Notes: generated by a model from the sequence alone, not told the origin. Shown: positions 34,490 to 42,990, counted from the first letter of the stretch. The stretch: 64,000 nt of DNA from Chryseobacterium soldanellicola (GCF_900100115.1 NZ_FNKL01000002.1:62001-126000), one strand, 5' to 3'. Made by a program: numbers and translations.

Positions 34490-35371
34490 TTAATTTGATT
34501 TTTTCGCTTTAATCATTGCTTCCAAGGTGTCCCACATTTCCTGCGGAATATCTTCAAGCATATTAAATTCACCTGCGCCCTGCAGCCATTCACCGCCGTC
34601 AATTGTTACGACTTCACCATTCACAAAAGATGAAAAATCCGAGACCAAATAGGCAGCAAGATTTGCCAGTTCCTGATGCTCTCCAACTCTTTTAAGCGGA
34701 TTTTTTTTAGCTAAATCAAACTGATCTTTCATATTCCCCGGAAGCAGTCTGTCCCAGGCCCCTTTTGTTGGGAATGGCCCCGGCGCGATCGCATTAAACC
34801 GGATATTATATTTTCCCCATTCTACGGCAAGAGATCTTGTCATGGCTAAAATTCCTGCTTTTGCACAAGCTGATGGAACGACATATGCTGAGCCTGTCCA
34901 TGCGTACGTTGTTACGATATTCAAGACTGTGCCAGAATTTTTTGAATCAATCCAATGTTTTCCGATGGAAAGTGTACAGTTTTTTGTCCCTTTTAATACA
35001 ATATCCAAAATAGAATCAAATGCTGAATGCGTCAATCTTTCGGTTGGAGAGATAAAATTTCCTGCAGCATTATTTAATAAGATATCGATTTTTCCGAATT
35101 CTTTTAAAGCTGCTTCTTTCATTGCTTCTACTTCATCCCAGTTTCGTACGTCACACGCAACGCAAAGAACTTTTCCTCCTGTTTCTTCTTCTAATTCTTT
35201 TGCTGTTACCTGTAATTTCTCCAAATTTCTGGAAGTAATTACCACTTTTGCACCCAATTGAAGAAAATATTTGGTCATTGCTTTTCCAAGACCGCTTCCT
35301 CCGCCCGTTACAATAGCTACTTTATCTTTCAGTGCATCCTCACGCAACATCGGTTGTGTATATAGATTCAT
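34490..35371 (-). CDS. SDR oxidoreductase, 2,4-dienoyl-CoA reductase-like
   Basis: A 293-residue short-chain dehydrogenase. The cofactor motif GGGSGLGKA lies near residue 25 and NNAAGNF near 100. The catalytic residues follow the dienoyl-CoA reductase pattern (a Tyr in TTYAWTGSAYVVPSACAKAG with Ser and Lys 11 and 15 residues later) rather than the usual YxxxK. In known DECR enzymes these three act in NADPH-dependent reduction of 2,4-dienoyl-CoA during breakdown of unsaturated fatty acids. The gene stands alone between two strong hairpins. Confidence in the subfamily is moderate. Confidence 0.82.
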   Translation of the reverse strand: MNLYTQPMLREDALKDKVAIVTGGGSGLGKAMTKYFLQLGAKVVITSRNLEKLQVTAKELEEETGGKVLCVACDVRNWDEVEAMKEAALKEFGKIDILLNNAAGNFISPTERLTHSAFDSILDIVLKGTKNCTLSIGKHWIDSKNSGTVLNIVTTYAWTGSAYVVPSACAKAGILAMTRSLAVEWGKYNIRFNAIAPGPFPTKGAWDRLLPGNMKDQFDLAKKNPLKRVGEHQELANLAAYLVSDFSSFVNGEVVTIDGGEWLQGAGEFNMLEDIPQEMWDTLEAMIKAKKSN

Positions 35372-35460
35372 ATATTTTTTATTATTTCAGTAAATTTAAG
35401 ATTTTAAGTTATGCGACCAATCATAAATTATATGCTCAAAATAATAGATGTACTTAAAGG

Positions 35461-35503
35461 TTTAAGATTTCGGCGGCGGCTTTGCCGCCGCCGAAATCTT
35501 AAA
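35461..35503. repeat. 20 bp perfect GC-rich hairpin between divergent genes
   Basis: TTTAAGATTTCGGCGGCGGC / GCCGCCGCCGAAATCTTAAA with a TTT loop; the stem is perfect over 20 bp. It lies between the 5' ends of the SDR gene and the GH92 gene, and no T-tract follows, so it is not an ordinary terminator. The hairpin at 61883-61921 shares the ATTTCGGCGGC / GCCGCCGAAAT core. Confidence 0.85.
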
Positions 35504-35568
35504 CCCAAAATAAACTAAAAAAAACACTTTAAAATTATTTAAATTTACTCTCCTAAAAATATTCATTC

Positions 35569-37866
35569 ATGAAAAAATTTGAAACTACTATTTTACTGTT
35601 TCTTTTATTTTTTAGTTCACATTTGAAAACTCAAACATTTGAAAAATTAATTCAATACGTCAATCCATTAATCGGGACTGAAAAAATGGGACATACCTAT
35701 CCCGGAGCAACCGCGCCTTTTGGAGCTGTTCAGCTAAGCCCCGAAACGGATTCCATTTCTTATGAGCTTAATGGGAAATACAATGGCGAGGTCTATAAAT
35801 ATTGTGCAGGATATCGATATGAAGACAAAACGATTGTCGGTTTTAGCTCGACACACTTCAGCGGAACGGGGCATTCTGATCTGGGTGATTTTCTCGTGAT
35901 GCCGACCGTTGGAAAATTACAATTGAATCCCGGAACAGCTTCCCATCCCGAGAATGGCTACAGAAGCAGATTTTCCCATCAAAATGAAAAAGCAGAAGCA
36001 GGATATTACAAAGTAAAATTAGACGATGATCATATTTTGGCTGAATTAACGGCAACCACGAGAGTCGGAGTTCATCGCTATACATTCCCAAAGTCTAACC
36101 AGGCTCATATTATTTTAGACTTGATGGCCGGAATTTACAATTATGATGGTAAAAATGTATGGACTTATGTTCGCGTAGAAAACGGAAATACAGTTACCGG
36201 ATATCGACAAACCAACGGCTGGGCGAGAACAAGAACGGTTTATTTTGCTATGAAATTTTCAAAACCATTTAAATCTTATGGTCAGAAAAATTATGATGCA
36301 AAACAGGTGTATAATGGTTTTTGGAGAAAATTTGACCAGACCAAAAACTTCCCGGAAATCGCCGGAAAAAACCTGAAAATGTATTTTGATTTTGACACCA
36401 ATGAAAATGAGGCTATTGAAGTTAAGCTAGCTATTTCACCTGTAAGTCAGGCCAATGCATTGGAAAATTTAGAAAAAGAAGTCGGAAACTTATCTTTTGA
36501 CCAAGTCAAAGCACAAACGCAGGAAAACTGGAATAAAGAATTAAATAAAATCGTCGTAAAAGGCTCTGAAACAGATAAAACGAACTTTTACACAGCAATG
36601 TATCATACTTTTATCAATCCGACAACCTATACGGATGTCAACGGAGAATATAAAGGTTTAGACCAAAACATTCACAAAGCGGAAGGTTTCACCAACTACA
36701 CAACCTTCTCAATTTGGGATACTTACCGTGCACTTCATCCATTTTTCAACATCATTCAACCCAAAAGAAATGGGGATATGGTAAAATCGATGATGGCACA
36801 TTACGATCAGTTTTCAATGAAAATGCTTCCGATTTGGTCACATTATGCCAATGACAATTGGTGTATGAGCGGCTATCACAGTGTAAGCGTGGTTGCAGAC
36901 GCGATTATTAAAGGAAATTATGACGGTGATGCAAAAGCAGCCTTACAAGCATGTGTTGAAACTGCCAACAAAAGGGATTATGAAGGCATTGGACAATATA
37001 TAGATTTAGGATATATTCCTGCTGAAAAAAGCGGAACTTCGGTTTCCAATACGTTGGAATATGCGTATGACGACTGGGCAATTGCTCAACTGGCGAAACA
37101 TTTGGGTGAAACCGAAATTTATAATCAGTTTATCAAACGTTCTGAAAACTGGAAAAACAATTTTGATAAAACCATCGGATTTATGCGTCCCCGCTTAGCA
37201 GACGGAAGTTTCAAAAAAGATTTTGATCTGTTGAGTACGCACGGACAAGGCTTTATTGAAGGAAATTCCTGGAATTACAGTTTCTTTGTTCCTCAAAATC
37301 CAGATGAATTAATGAAGATGATGGGCGGAAAGAAAAAATTCGCTTCAAAACTGGATGAATTGTTCACCATGCACTTACCAGACGAGTTTTTTGCAGACAC
37401 TGAAGATATTACGAGAGAGGGAATTATCGGTGGATATGTTCACGGAAATGAGCCTGCACATCACGTTGCCTATTTTTACAATTGGGCTGGACAACCGTGG
37501 AAAACTCAGGCGCAGATCAGACGAATTTTAGAAATGCAATACAAAGCGGCACCCGATGGATTGGGCGGAAATGATGATGCCGGACAAATGAGTGCCTGGT
37601 ATATTTTGAGTTCGCTTGGTTTTTATCCTGTAGCTCCGGGTTCGGAAGATTACGCCATCGGAAGTCCGGCAATTGACAATGCCGTTTTGAATTTAGAAAA
37701 CGGAAAAACTTTTGAAATTGAAGCTATCAATCAAAGTCCGAAGAATGTCTATGTTGAAAAAATCCTATTAAATGGAAAAGAAATAAAAAACTTTACCTTA
37801 AAACATTCTGAAATTATGAATGGTGGGAAATTGAGTTTTTATATGAGTTCTAAAGCTAAAAAATAG
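35569..37866 (+). CDS. GH92 alpha-1,2-mannosidase-like glycosidase
   Basis: A 765-residue exported glycosidase with a signal peptide (ending SSHLKTQ). GH92 features: YVNPLIGTEKMGHTYPGATAPFGAVQLSPET at the start, FSIWDTYRALHPFFNI, GNSWNYSFFVPQN, HGNEPAHHVAYFYNWAGQPWKTQ, and GLGGNDDAGQMSAWYILSSLGFYPV. These calcium-dependent exo-mannosidases act on mannose in glycoprotein glycans. No SusC/SusD pair is next to it, so it is an isolated glycosidase gene. A near-consensus -7 box (TAAATTTA, 35540-35547) lies 21 bases before the ATG. Confidence 0.95.
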   Translation: MKKFETTILLFLLFFSSHLKTQTFEKLIQYVNPLIGTEKMGHTYPGATAPFGAVQLSPETDSISYELNGKYNGEVYKYCAGYRYEDKTIVGFSSTHFSGTGHSDLGDFLVMPTVGKLQLNPGTASHPENGYRSRFSHQNEKAEAGYYKVKLDDDHILAELTATTRVGVHRYTFPKSNQAHIILDLMAGIYNYDGKNVWTYVRVENGNTVTGYRQTNGWARTRTVYFAMKFSKPFKSYGQKNYDAKQVYNGFWRKFDQTKNFPEIAGKNLKMYFDFDTNENEAIEVKLAISPVSQANALENLEKEVGNLSFDQVKAQTQENWNKELNKIVVKGSETDKTNFYTAMYHTFINPTTYTDVNGEYKGLDQNIHKAEGFTNYTTFSIWDTYRALHPFFNIIQPKRNGDMVKSMMAHYDQFSMKMLPIWSHYANDNWCMSGYHSVSVVADAIIKGNYDGDAKAALQACVETANKRDYEGIGQYIDLGYIPAEKSGTSVSNTLEYAYDDWAIAQLAKHLGETEIYNQFIKRSENWKNNFDKTIGFMRPRLADGSFKKDFDLLSTHGQGFIEGNSWNYSFFVPQNPDELMKMMGGKKKFASKLDELFTMHLPDEFFADTEDITREGIIGGYVHGNEPAHHVAYFYNWAGQPWKTQAQIRRILEMQYKAAPDGLGGNDDAGQMSAWYILSSLGFYPVAPGSEDYAIGSPAIDNAVLNLENGKTFEIEAINQSPKNVYVEKILLNGKEIKNFTLKHSEIMNGGKLSFYMSSKAKK

Positions 37867-38177
37867 ATTTTTAACAAGAATTATGCTAATGTTTTTGCAC
37901 TAATTTTCACAAATAATTAAATGTAAGTTTGTCATTCAGAGCGGAACGTAGTGAAGCGTGGAATCTATACATAGCTTTATTACGTTGTTTAGACTCGTAC
38001 CGGAAAGACAAAAGTTAGATAAATCCTCCTACAGATTTCTCAGATTTTCACAGATGATTGTGTTGTATCTTTTTAAAATTAAAAAATACAATCCGTAATT
38101 TGAATACGACAATCATGGTTTTGCATACATCAGATTCTTAATTTCTGTTGAATTTTGTATCAATAAAATTTAACAAT
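37867..38177. other. Gap between GH92 and aldo/keto reductase genes
   Basis: 311 bases without a gene. It contains a TGTCATTCAGA-type palindrome (37928-38015, decayed right arm) and a short ACAGATTTCTCAGATTTTCACAG sequence (38031-38053), which recurs as an inverted repeat at 40238-40310. The rest is AT-rich; the promoter of the downstream gene must lie here but I find no perfect box. Confidence 0.55.
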
Positions 38178-39185
38178 ATGAAATTGAATCAAGTAAAATT
38201 AGGAAGTCAGGGTTTAATCATTCCCAATATCGGTTTGGGATGTATGGGAATGACCGGTTTTGGTGACGCAGACATGTATGGAAAAGCTGATGAAAAAGAA
38301 GCGATCGCAACCATTCACCGCTCTTTGGAATTGGGTGGCAATTTTCTGGATACTGCCGATTTGTACGGACCTTTTACCAATGAACGATTAATTGCAAAAG
38401 CTATTGAAGGAAACCGCGACCAATATATTATCGCAACAAAATTTGGTTGGGAAATTGATGATAATGAACAAATCACCTGGAAAATCAACGGAACTAAAGA
38501 TTATGTAAAAAAATCGATTGAACGTTCTCTTAAAAATCTGAAAACTGATTACATCGACCTTTATTACATGCATCGCCTTGATAAAAATGTTCCTGTTGAA
38601 GAGACTGTTGGAGCGATGAGCGATTTGGTAAAAGAAGGAAAAATCGGTTATATCGGCTTGTCTGAGGTTTCTTCTGAGACTGTAAAAAGAGCGCACGACG
38701 TTCATCCGATTTCTGCAGTTCAGAGTGAGTTTTCTCTGTTTGAAAGAACGGTTGAAGAAAAAGGTGTTATCCAGACATTGAATGAATTGGGAATTGGTTT
38801 TGTGGCATATTCTCCATTGGGAAGAGGATTTTTGTCCGGAAATATCAAAACAGTCGATGATTTGCCTGAAAATGATTTCCGAAGAGGAATTCCACGTTTT
38901 CAGGGAGAACGTTTCCAAAAAAATATCGAATTGGTAGAAGCGATTGAAAATATGGCGAAAGAAAAGAATATTACTTCTTCTCAGTTAGCTGTGGCTTGGA
39001 TCATCAGCAAAGGAATTGTACCGATTCCGGGGACGAAGCGCAGAAAATATGTTGAACAAAATATTGAAGCAAGTAAAATTATCTTAAGCGAATCTGACAT
39101 TCAGAAGCTGGAAAGTATTGTACCGTTGGGAACAGATACCGGCGCTCCTTATGATGAATTCAGTATGGGATTGTTGGATTATTAA
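38178..39185 (+). CDS. Aldo/keto reductase
   Basis: A 335-residue NADPH-dependent oxidoreductase of the YakC/AKR13-like group. The tetrad is present: Asp and Tyr in FLDTADLYGPFTNE, Lys in IIATKFGWE and His in LYYMHRLDKNVP. The C-terminal cofactor motif is IPGTKRRKYVEQNI. I chose the ATG at 38178 (MKLNQVKLGSQGLIIPNIGLG); a longer frame starts with TTG ten codons earlier and has no support. It reads toward an AraC-type regulator gene. The substrate is unknown. Confidence 0.9.
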   Translation: MKLNQVKLGSQGLIIPNIGLGCMGMTGFGDADMYGKADEKEAIATIHRSLELGGNFLDTADLYGPFTNERLIAKAIEGNRDQYIIATKFGWEIDDNEQITWKINGTKDYVKKSIERSLKNLKTDYIDLYYMHRLDKNVPVEETVGAMSDLVKEGKIGYIGLSEVSSETVKRAHDVHPISAVQSEFSLFERTVEEKGVIQTLNELGIGFVAYSPLGRGFLSGNIKTVDDLPENDFRRGIPRFQGERFQKNIELVEAIENMAKEKNITSSQLAVAWIISKGIVPIPGTKRRKYVEQNIEASKIILSESDIQKLESIVPLGTDTGAPYDEFSMGLLDY

Positions 39186-39207
39186 TTTGTAACTTTAATT
39201 GCTGAAA

Positions 39208-39248
39208 GCTCACGCAAACCTCATAGTTTTTGAAACCTGTGAGGTTTA
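39208..39248 (+). terminator. Hairpin behind the aldo/keto reductase gene
   Basis: AAACCTCATAG and CCTGTGAGGTTT arms around a short loop (TTTTTGAAA) followed by ATTTTA. It lies 25 bases after the stop codon and probably ends the transcript. Confidence 0.55.
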
Positions 39249-39328
39249 TTTTAAAACGCAAAGCTTTATCGAAGCTTACGAACGAAGTTCTAAGGCGCAA
39301 AAAAAATTACTATTAAAACTTAAAAATT

Positions 39329-40225
39329 ATGAACACGATACAATCTATTTCTGCATTTCACAGATTGCTTTCACTCCCTGAACCGAAGCATCCGATGGTA
39401 AGTGTTATCAACCTTCATGAAAGTGTTTTTATTGAAGATGATGTCTGGAAAGGTTTTGTCAGCAGATATTACTGTGTCGCCCTGAAAAGAAATGCGAAGG
39501 GAAAAATAAAATACGGACAGCAACATTATGATTACGATAAAGGGGTATTGAGTTTTACGGCGCCGAATCAGGTTCAGTATCTCGATTTGAAGACGATGGA
39601 TTGTGAGAACACAGGTTATTTATTGATTTTTCATGAAGATTTTCTATTGAAACACCCATTAGCAAAAATAATTTCTTCGTATGGATTTTTCTCTTATGCA
39701 GTGAATGAAGCTTTACATTTATCTGAGGATGAAGAGAATGACCTGTTAGAAATTTTATATAAAATCGATAAAGAATGCCAACACATCGATCATCATACAC
39801 AGGAAATTATTCTGTCTCAGATTGAATTGCTGTTAAATTATTCCAAGCGTTTTTATGAGCGACAGTTTATCACCCGAAAAAGTGGAAGCCACCAGCTTTT
39901 AACGAAATTTGAATCTTTTTTAAATGATTATTTTGATCAACAATCATCTGATAAAGGACTTTTAACCGTTCATCACATTGCAGAAGCAATGAATCTTTCT
40001 CCGAATTATCTAAGCGATCTTTTGCGTGTTCATACCGGGCAAAACACACAGCAGCATATTCATGAAAAGTTAATTAGCAAGGCCAAAGAGAAGCTTTCAA
40101 CCACCGAACTTTCGATAAGTGAAATTGCTTACGAATTGGGTTTCGAGCACTCGCAGTCTTTTTCTTCACTTTTTAAGAAGAAAACGAATATGTCGCCTTT
40201 AGAGTTTCGACAGTCATTTAATTAA
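39329..40225 (+). CDS. AraC family transcriptional regulator
   Basis: A 298-residue protein. The N-terminal 180 residues form a cupin-like sensing domain; the C-terminal part (about 205-298) holds two helix-turn-helix motifs, VHHIAEAMNLSPNYLSDLLRVHTG and ISEIAYELGFEHSQSFSSLFKKKTNMSPLEF. It lies 143 bases downstream of the aldo/keto reductase gene on the same strand and is a plausible regulator of it. Related proteins often sit next to oxidoreductases. The ligand is unknown. Confidence 0.92.
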   Translation: MNTIQSISAFHRLLSLPEPKHPMVSVINLHESVFIEDDVWKGFVSRYYCVALKRNAKGKIKYGQQHYDYDKGVLSFTAPNQVQYLDLKTMDCENTGYLLIFHEDFLLKHPLAKIISSYGFFSYAVNEALHLSEDEENDLLEILYKIDKECQHIDHHTQEIILSQIELLLNYSKRFYERQFITRKSGSHQLLTKFESFLNDYFDQQSSDKGLLTVHHIAEAMNLSPNYLSDLLRVHTGQNTQQHIHEKLISKAKEKLSTTELSISEIAYELGFEHSQSFSSLFKKKTNMSPLEFRQSFN

Positions 40226-40237
40226 AATTATATTTCT

Positions 40238-40310
40238 CGCTGATTTCTCAGATTACGCAGATCTTTTTTTAAACATTATCATCTGTGAAAATCTGAGAAA
40301 TCCGTGGGAA
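40238..40310. repeat. Inverted repeat, GATTTCTCAGATT family
   Basis: GCTGATTTCTCAGATTACGC and GATCT on the left, ATCTGTGAAAATCTGAGAAATC on the right. A one-armed relative lies at 38031. It follows the AraC gene stop. Confidence 0.55.
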
Positions 40311-40315
40311 ATAAA

Positions 40316-40386
40316 ATAAGTTTTGGCTAAAGCCAATTTTATCACTACAAATAAAAAAACGGGCTAAAGCCCGTTCCTATTGATGA
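40316..40386. repeat. Double-hairpin repeat GGCTAAAGCC, copy 1
   Basis: AGTTTTGGCTAAAGCCAA, a spacer of about 22 bases, then ACGGGCTAAAGCCCGTTCC followed by TATTGAT. The two small hairpins share the loop AAAG. It lies between the convergent araC and hxlR genes. Copy 2 lies at 41562-41632. Confidence 0.75.
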
Positions 40387-40403
40387 TTATTTTACGTTTT
40401 ATT

Positions 40404-40778
40404 TTAAAAATCTTCTTTAATTTTCCGTTTATGCGTTTTTCCCCATTGTGAAAGTGCGATGATAACAGGCTTAAGTGTTCGGCTGTAATCTGTTGAAATA
40501 TATTCTACAACAACAGGAGTTTGCTCTGCATGAACAACTCTTTTTACAAAACCATTCAGCTCCAGATCTTTCAGTTCATTGGAAAGTACTCTTGCCGAAA
40601 TTCCCTGAATATTTCTTTGCAGCTCATTGAAACGGATGTTACCGCTTTCCTGTAAAACTATAATGATCTTCAGTTTCCATTTTCCTCCGATAACATAGAT
40701 TGCATCTTCAACAGAAGAAAGATTTTCCGAACATTTCTGGGCAGTTATCGGCTCTTCTAAAATGACAGTATTTTCCAT
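40404..40778 (-). CDS. HxlR family transcriptional regulator
   Basis: A 124-residue winged-helix regulator (YVIGGKWKLKIIIVLQESGNIRFNELQRNIQGISARVLSNELKDLELNGFVKRVV). The start is the ATG at 40778; a TTG three codons upstream also fits the frame. Such regulators often respond to electrophiles or quinones and control a neighbouring oxidoreductase gene. Here the gene is divergent from an azoreductase gene, with repeated ACTAAC sequences between them (40793-40840), so control of azoR is likely. Confidence 0.92.
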   Translation of the reverse strand: MENTVILEEPITAQKCSENLSSVEDAIYVIGGKWKLKIIIVLQESGNIRFNELQRNIQGISARVLSNELKDLELNGFVKRVVHAEQTPVVVEYISTDYSRTLKPVIIALSQWGKTHKRKIKEDF

Positions 40779-40792
40779 ATGCTTCAATTTTC

Positions 40793-40840
40793 AACTAACC
40801 TGAAGGTTACTACTAACCTTTTGTTTACTACTAACTTTTG
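40793..40840. promoter_or_regulatory. Direct-repeat operator between hxlR-type and azoR genes
   Basis: Three ACTAAC units (about 40793, 40812 and 40829), each followed by CCT or TTT-type sequence; the last two lie in the larger repeat TTTACTACTAAC / GTTACTACTAAC. The first forms a small inverted repeat CTAACC-TGAA-GGTTA. The position, just upstream of the azoR -7 box, fits an HxlR binding region. Confidence 0.55.
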
Positions 40841-40855
40841 ATAAGCAAATGTACA

Positions 40856-40863
40856 TAATTTTG
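40856..40863 (+). promoter_or_regulatory. -7 promoter element of azoR
   Basis: TAATTTTG, a perfect TAnnTTTG match 25 bases before the ATG at 40889. A TTTG at 40837-40840 lies only 15 bases upstream, shorter than normal, which may mean that activation is needed. Confidence 0.55.
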
Positions 40864-40888
40864 CTGTAGAAATTTTAATCATTAAAAA

Positions 40889-41491
40889 ATGAAAAACATA
40901 CTTCATATCATTACAAGTCCGAGAGGAGAAGTTTCTGCAAGCAGAAAATTGGGAAAAGCTATCGTTGAAAAAATTCAGGAAAAACATTCAGATGCTGTTG
41001 TAAAAGAACGCGATCTGACGAAAAACTTGGTTCCGCTTTTAGAAGAAGTTCACATCAATACTTTTTTCTCTCCGCCAGAAAGCCATTCTTCTGAACAGCA
41101 AGAAATCAACAAATATTCTGAAAATTTAATTTCTGAATTACAGGAAGCAGATATTATCGTAATTGATTCTCCCATGTACAATTTTTCGGTTCCGGCAACT
41201 CTCAGAGCATATTTTGATTTTACTTCAAGGGCAGGATATACTTTTAAATACGATGAAAGCGGGCCAAAAGGTCTTTTAAATAACAAAAAATTATACATCG
41301 CGTTCACATCAGGAAATATTTATTCTGAAGGTCCTTATCAAATTTATGATTCGAATGTACCTTACATTAAGAATGTTTTTGGTTTCTATGGTGTTACGGA
41401 CGTGAGTGTATTCCGCGCAGAAGGTCTGTCGATTCCCGGGATTCAGGAAACTTCATTAGAAAAAGCAATTGAAGGCATTACTATTGATTAA
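40889..41491 (+). CDS. azoR: FMN-dependent NADH azoreductase
   Basis: A 200-residue flavodoxin-like quinone/azo reductase. The N-terminal flavin motif is HIITSPRGEVSASRKLG; the FMN-binding loop is DSPMYNFSVPATLRAYFDF and the second is AFTSGNIYSE. AzoR enzymes reduce quinones and azo dyes with NADH and FMN and protect against electrophile stress. The length is typical. Divergently transcribed from an HxlR-type regulator, which fits inducible control by quinones. Confidence 0.92.
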   Translation: MKNILHIITSPRGEVSASRKLGKAIVEKIQEKHSDAVVKERDLTKNLVPLLEEVHINTFFSPPESHSSEQQEINKYSENLISELQEADIIVIDSPMYNFSVPATLRAYFDFTSRAGYTFKYDESGPKGLLNNKKLYIAFTSGNIYSEGPYQIYDSNVPYIKNVFGFYGVTDVSVFRAEGLSIPGIQETSLEKAIEGITID

Positions 41492-41515
41492 TTTTTTAAT
41501 AAGTGTTAGTAAATT

Positions 41516-41555
41516 AATCCTTGTCAAGATTCAAAAACTTTGACAAGGATTTTTG
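41516..41555 (+). terminator. Terminator of azoR (CCTTGTCA family)
   Basis: A perfect 12 bp stem AATCCTTGTCAA / TTGACAAGGATT with a 12-base loop, followed by TTTG. It starts 25 bases after the azoR stop. Same arms as the hairpin at 533-564. Confidence 0.8.
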
Positions 41556-41561
41556 CATCAT

Positions 41562-41632
41562 TAAGTTTTGGCTAAAGCCAGTTATCTTTGAAAATGAGAA
41601 AGCGGGCTAAAGCCCGCTCCTATTGATATAAT
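41562..41632. repeat. Double-hairpin repeat GGCTAAAGCC, copy 2
   Basis: AGTTTTGGCTAAAGCCAG, a spacer of about 22 bases, then GCGGGCTAAAGCCCGCTCC followed by TATTGAT. The arrangement matches copy 1 at 40316-40386. It lies between the convergent azoR and dihydroorotase-like genes. Confidence 0.75.
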
Positions 41633-41646
41633 TATTTGGTTATAAT

Positions 41647-42984
41647 TTATTCCTGAACTTCAAAAAGCAACCGCTCCCCGAATTTCTGTTCATTAATTTT
41701 TCCGTTATCGTAAACTAGGTTTCCGTTGACAAAAGTGTGGGTCACTTTAGAATGAAAATTCATGCCTTCCAGTGGGCTCCAGCCGCATTTGTAAAGGATG
41801 TTTTCTTTATCAACCGTCCAGTTTTCATTTAAATCCACCAAAACCAAATCTGCCTTATAACCTTCTCTTACAAAACCTCTTTTTTCAACTCTGAAAAGAA
41901 TCGCAGGATTATGAGACATTTTTTCGACAATTTTCTCTAAAGAAATTTTTCCGTTTTTATAATTTTCAAGCATTACAACCAAAGAATGCTGTACCAAAGG
42001 CGCTCCGGAAGGACATTTTGTGTACACATTCTGTTTTTCTTCCCAGGTGTGAGGTGCGTGATCCGTTGCAATTACATCAATTCTATCGTCAAGAAGCGCT
42101 TCCCAAAGTCCATCTTTGTCTTTTTGGGTTTTTACAGCAGGATTCCATTTGATTAATCCACCTTTTGTATCGTAATCTTCATTGGTGAACGTCAGATGAT
42201 GAACGCAAACTTCCGCTGTGATCTTTTTATCTTTTAAAGGAATATCATTCCTGAAAAGTTCCGTTTCCTTCGCAGTTGACAAATGGAAAACATGAAGTCT
42301 GGCTCCTGTCTTCTTTGCCAGTTCGATTGCTTTTGACGAAGATTTATAGCAAGCTTCTTCACTTCTGATTAAATGGTGAAATTTTACCGGAATATCTTCC
42401 CCATATTCATCCAAATATTTTTGAGTATTGGCTTTAATTGTCGCTTCATCTTCGCAGTGAACGGCAATCAGCATTTTTGTATTGCTGAAAATATTTTCCA
42501 GCGTTTCAGGATTGTCGACTAACATATTTCCTGTGGAAGAACCTAGAAACAGTTTAATGCCGGGAACATTTCTTGGATTTGTTTTTAAAACTTCCTCTAG
42601 GTTATCATTCGTTCCGCCCATCATAAAACCGTAGTTCGCGTATGCTTTCTGCGAGGCAATTTCATATTTATCTGCCAATAATTCCTGAGTCACAGCATTC
42701 GGAACAGTATTTGGCTGGTCGATAAAACTTGTTGTTCCACCTGCAATGGCCGCACGGGATTCTGTTTCGATGTCACCTTTATGGGTTAATCCCGGTTCAC
42801 GGAAATGCACCTGATCATCAATAACTCCCGGTAAAAGATATTTTCCTTCACCATCAATAATTTGATCCGCATCTTCAGAAATTTGAGAATCTATTTTAGA
42901 AATTAAATCATTTTCAATTAAAATATCACCTTCAACAATCTTTCCTTCGTTGACGATTTTTACGTTTTTGATTAAGGTCTTCAT
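41647..42984 (-). CDS. Dihydroorotase-family amidohydrolase (PyrC-like)
   Basis: A 445-residue metal-dependent cyclic amidohydrolase. Family features: LPGVIDDQVHFREPGLTHKGDIETESRAAIAGGTTSFIDQPNT, GIKLFLGSSTGNM, AVHCEDE, LHVFHLSTAKE and the catalytic-Asp motif IATDHAPHTWEEK. Dihydroorotase performs the third step of pyrimidine synthesis. The first metal motif, normally HxH (DVHVHLREPG), reads QVH here, so one zinc ligand is missing. From memory this is common to Flavobacteriia homologues. It may be a true PyrC with altered metal binding, or a non-catalytic relative. Confidence 0.85.
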   Translation of the reverse strand: MKTLIKNVKIVNEGKIVEGDILIENDLISKIDSQISEDADQIIDGEGKYLLPGVIDDQVHFREPGLTHKGDIETESRAAIAGGTTSFIDQPNTVPNAVTQELLADKYEIASQKAYANYGFMMGGTNDNLEEVLKTNPRNVPGIKLFLGSSTGNMLVDNPETLENIFSNTKMLIAVHCEDEATIKANTQKYLDEYGEDIPVKFHHLIRSEEACYKSSSKAIELAKKTGARLHVFHLSTAKETELFRNDIPLKDKKITAEVCVHHLTFTNEDYDTKGGLIKWNPAVKTQKDKDGLWEALLDDRIDVIATDHAPHTWEEKQNVYTKCPSGAPLVQHSLVVMLENYKNGKISLEKIVEKMSHNPAILFRVEKRGFVREGYKADLVLVDLNENWTVDKENILYKCGWSPLEGMNFHSKVTHTFVNGNLVYDNGKINEQKFGERLLFEVQE

Positions 42985-42990
42985 TTTTAT

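Noticed and set aside
40316..41632. Composite transposon bounded by the GGCTAAAGCC repeats
   Set aside because: No transposase, no target duplication seen, and both repeats lie at convergent gene ends where terminators are expected. Kept only as an open question.
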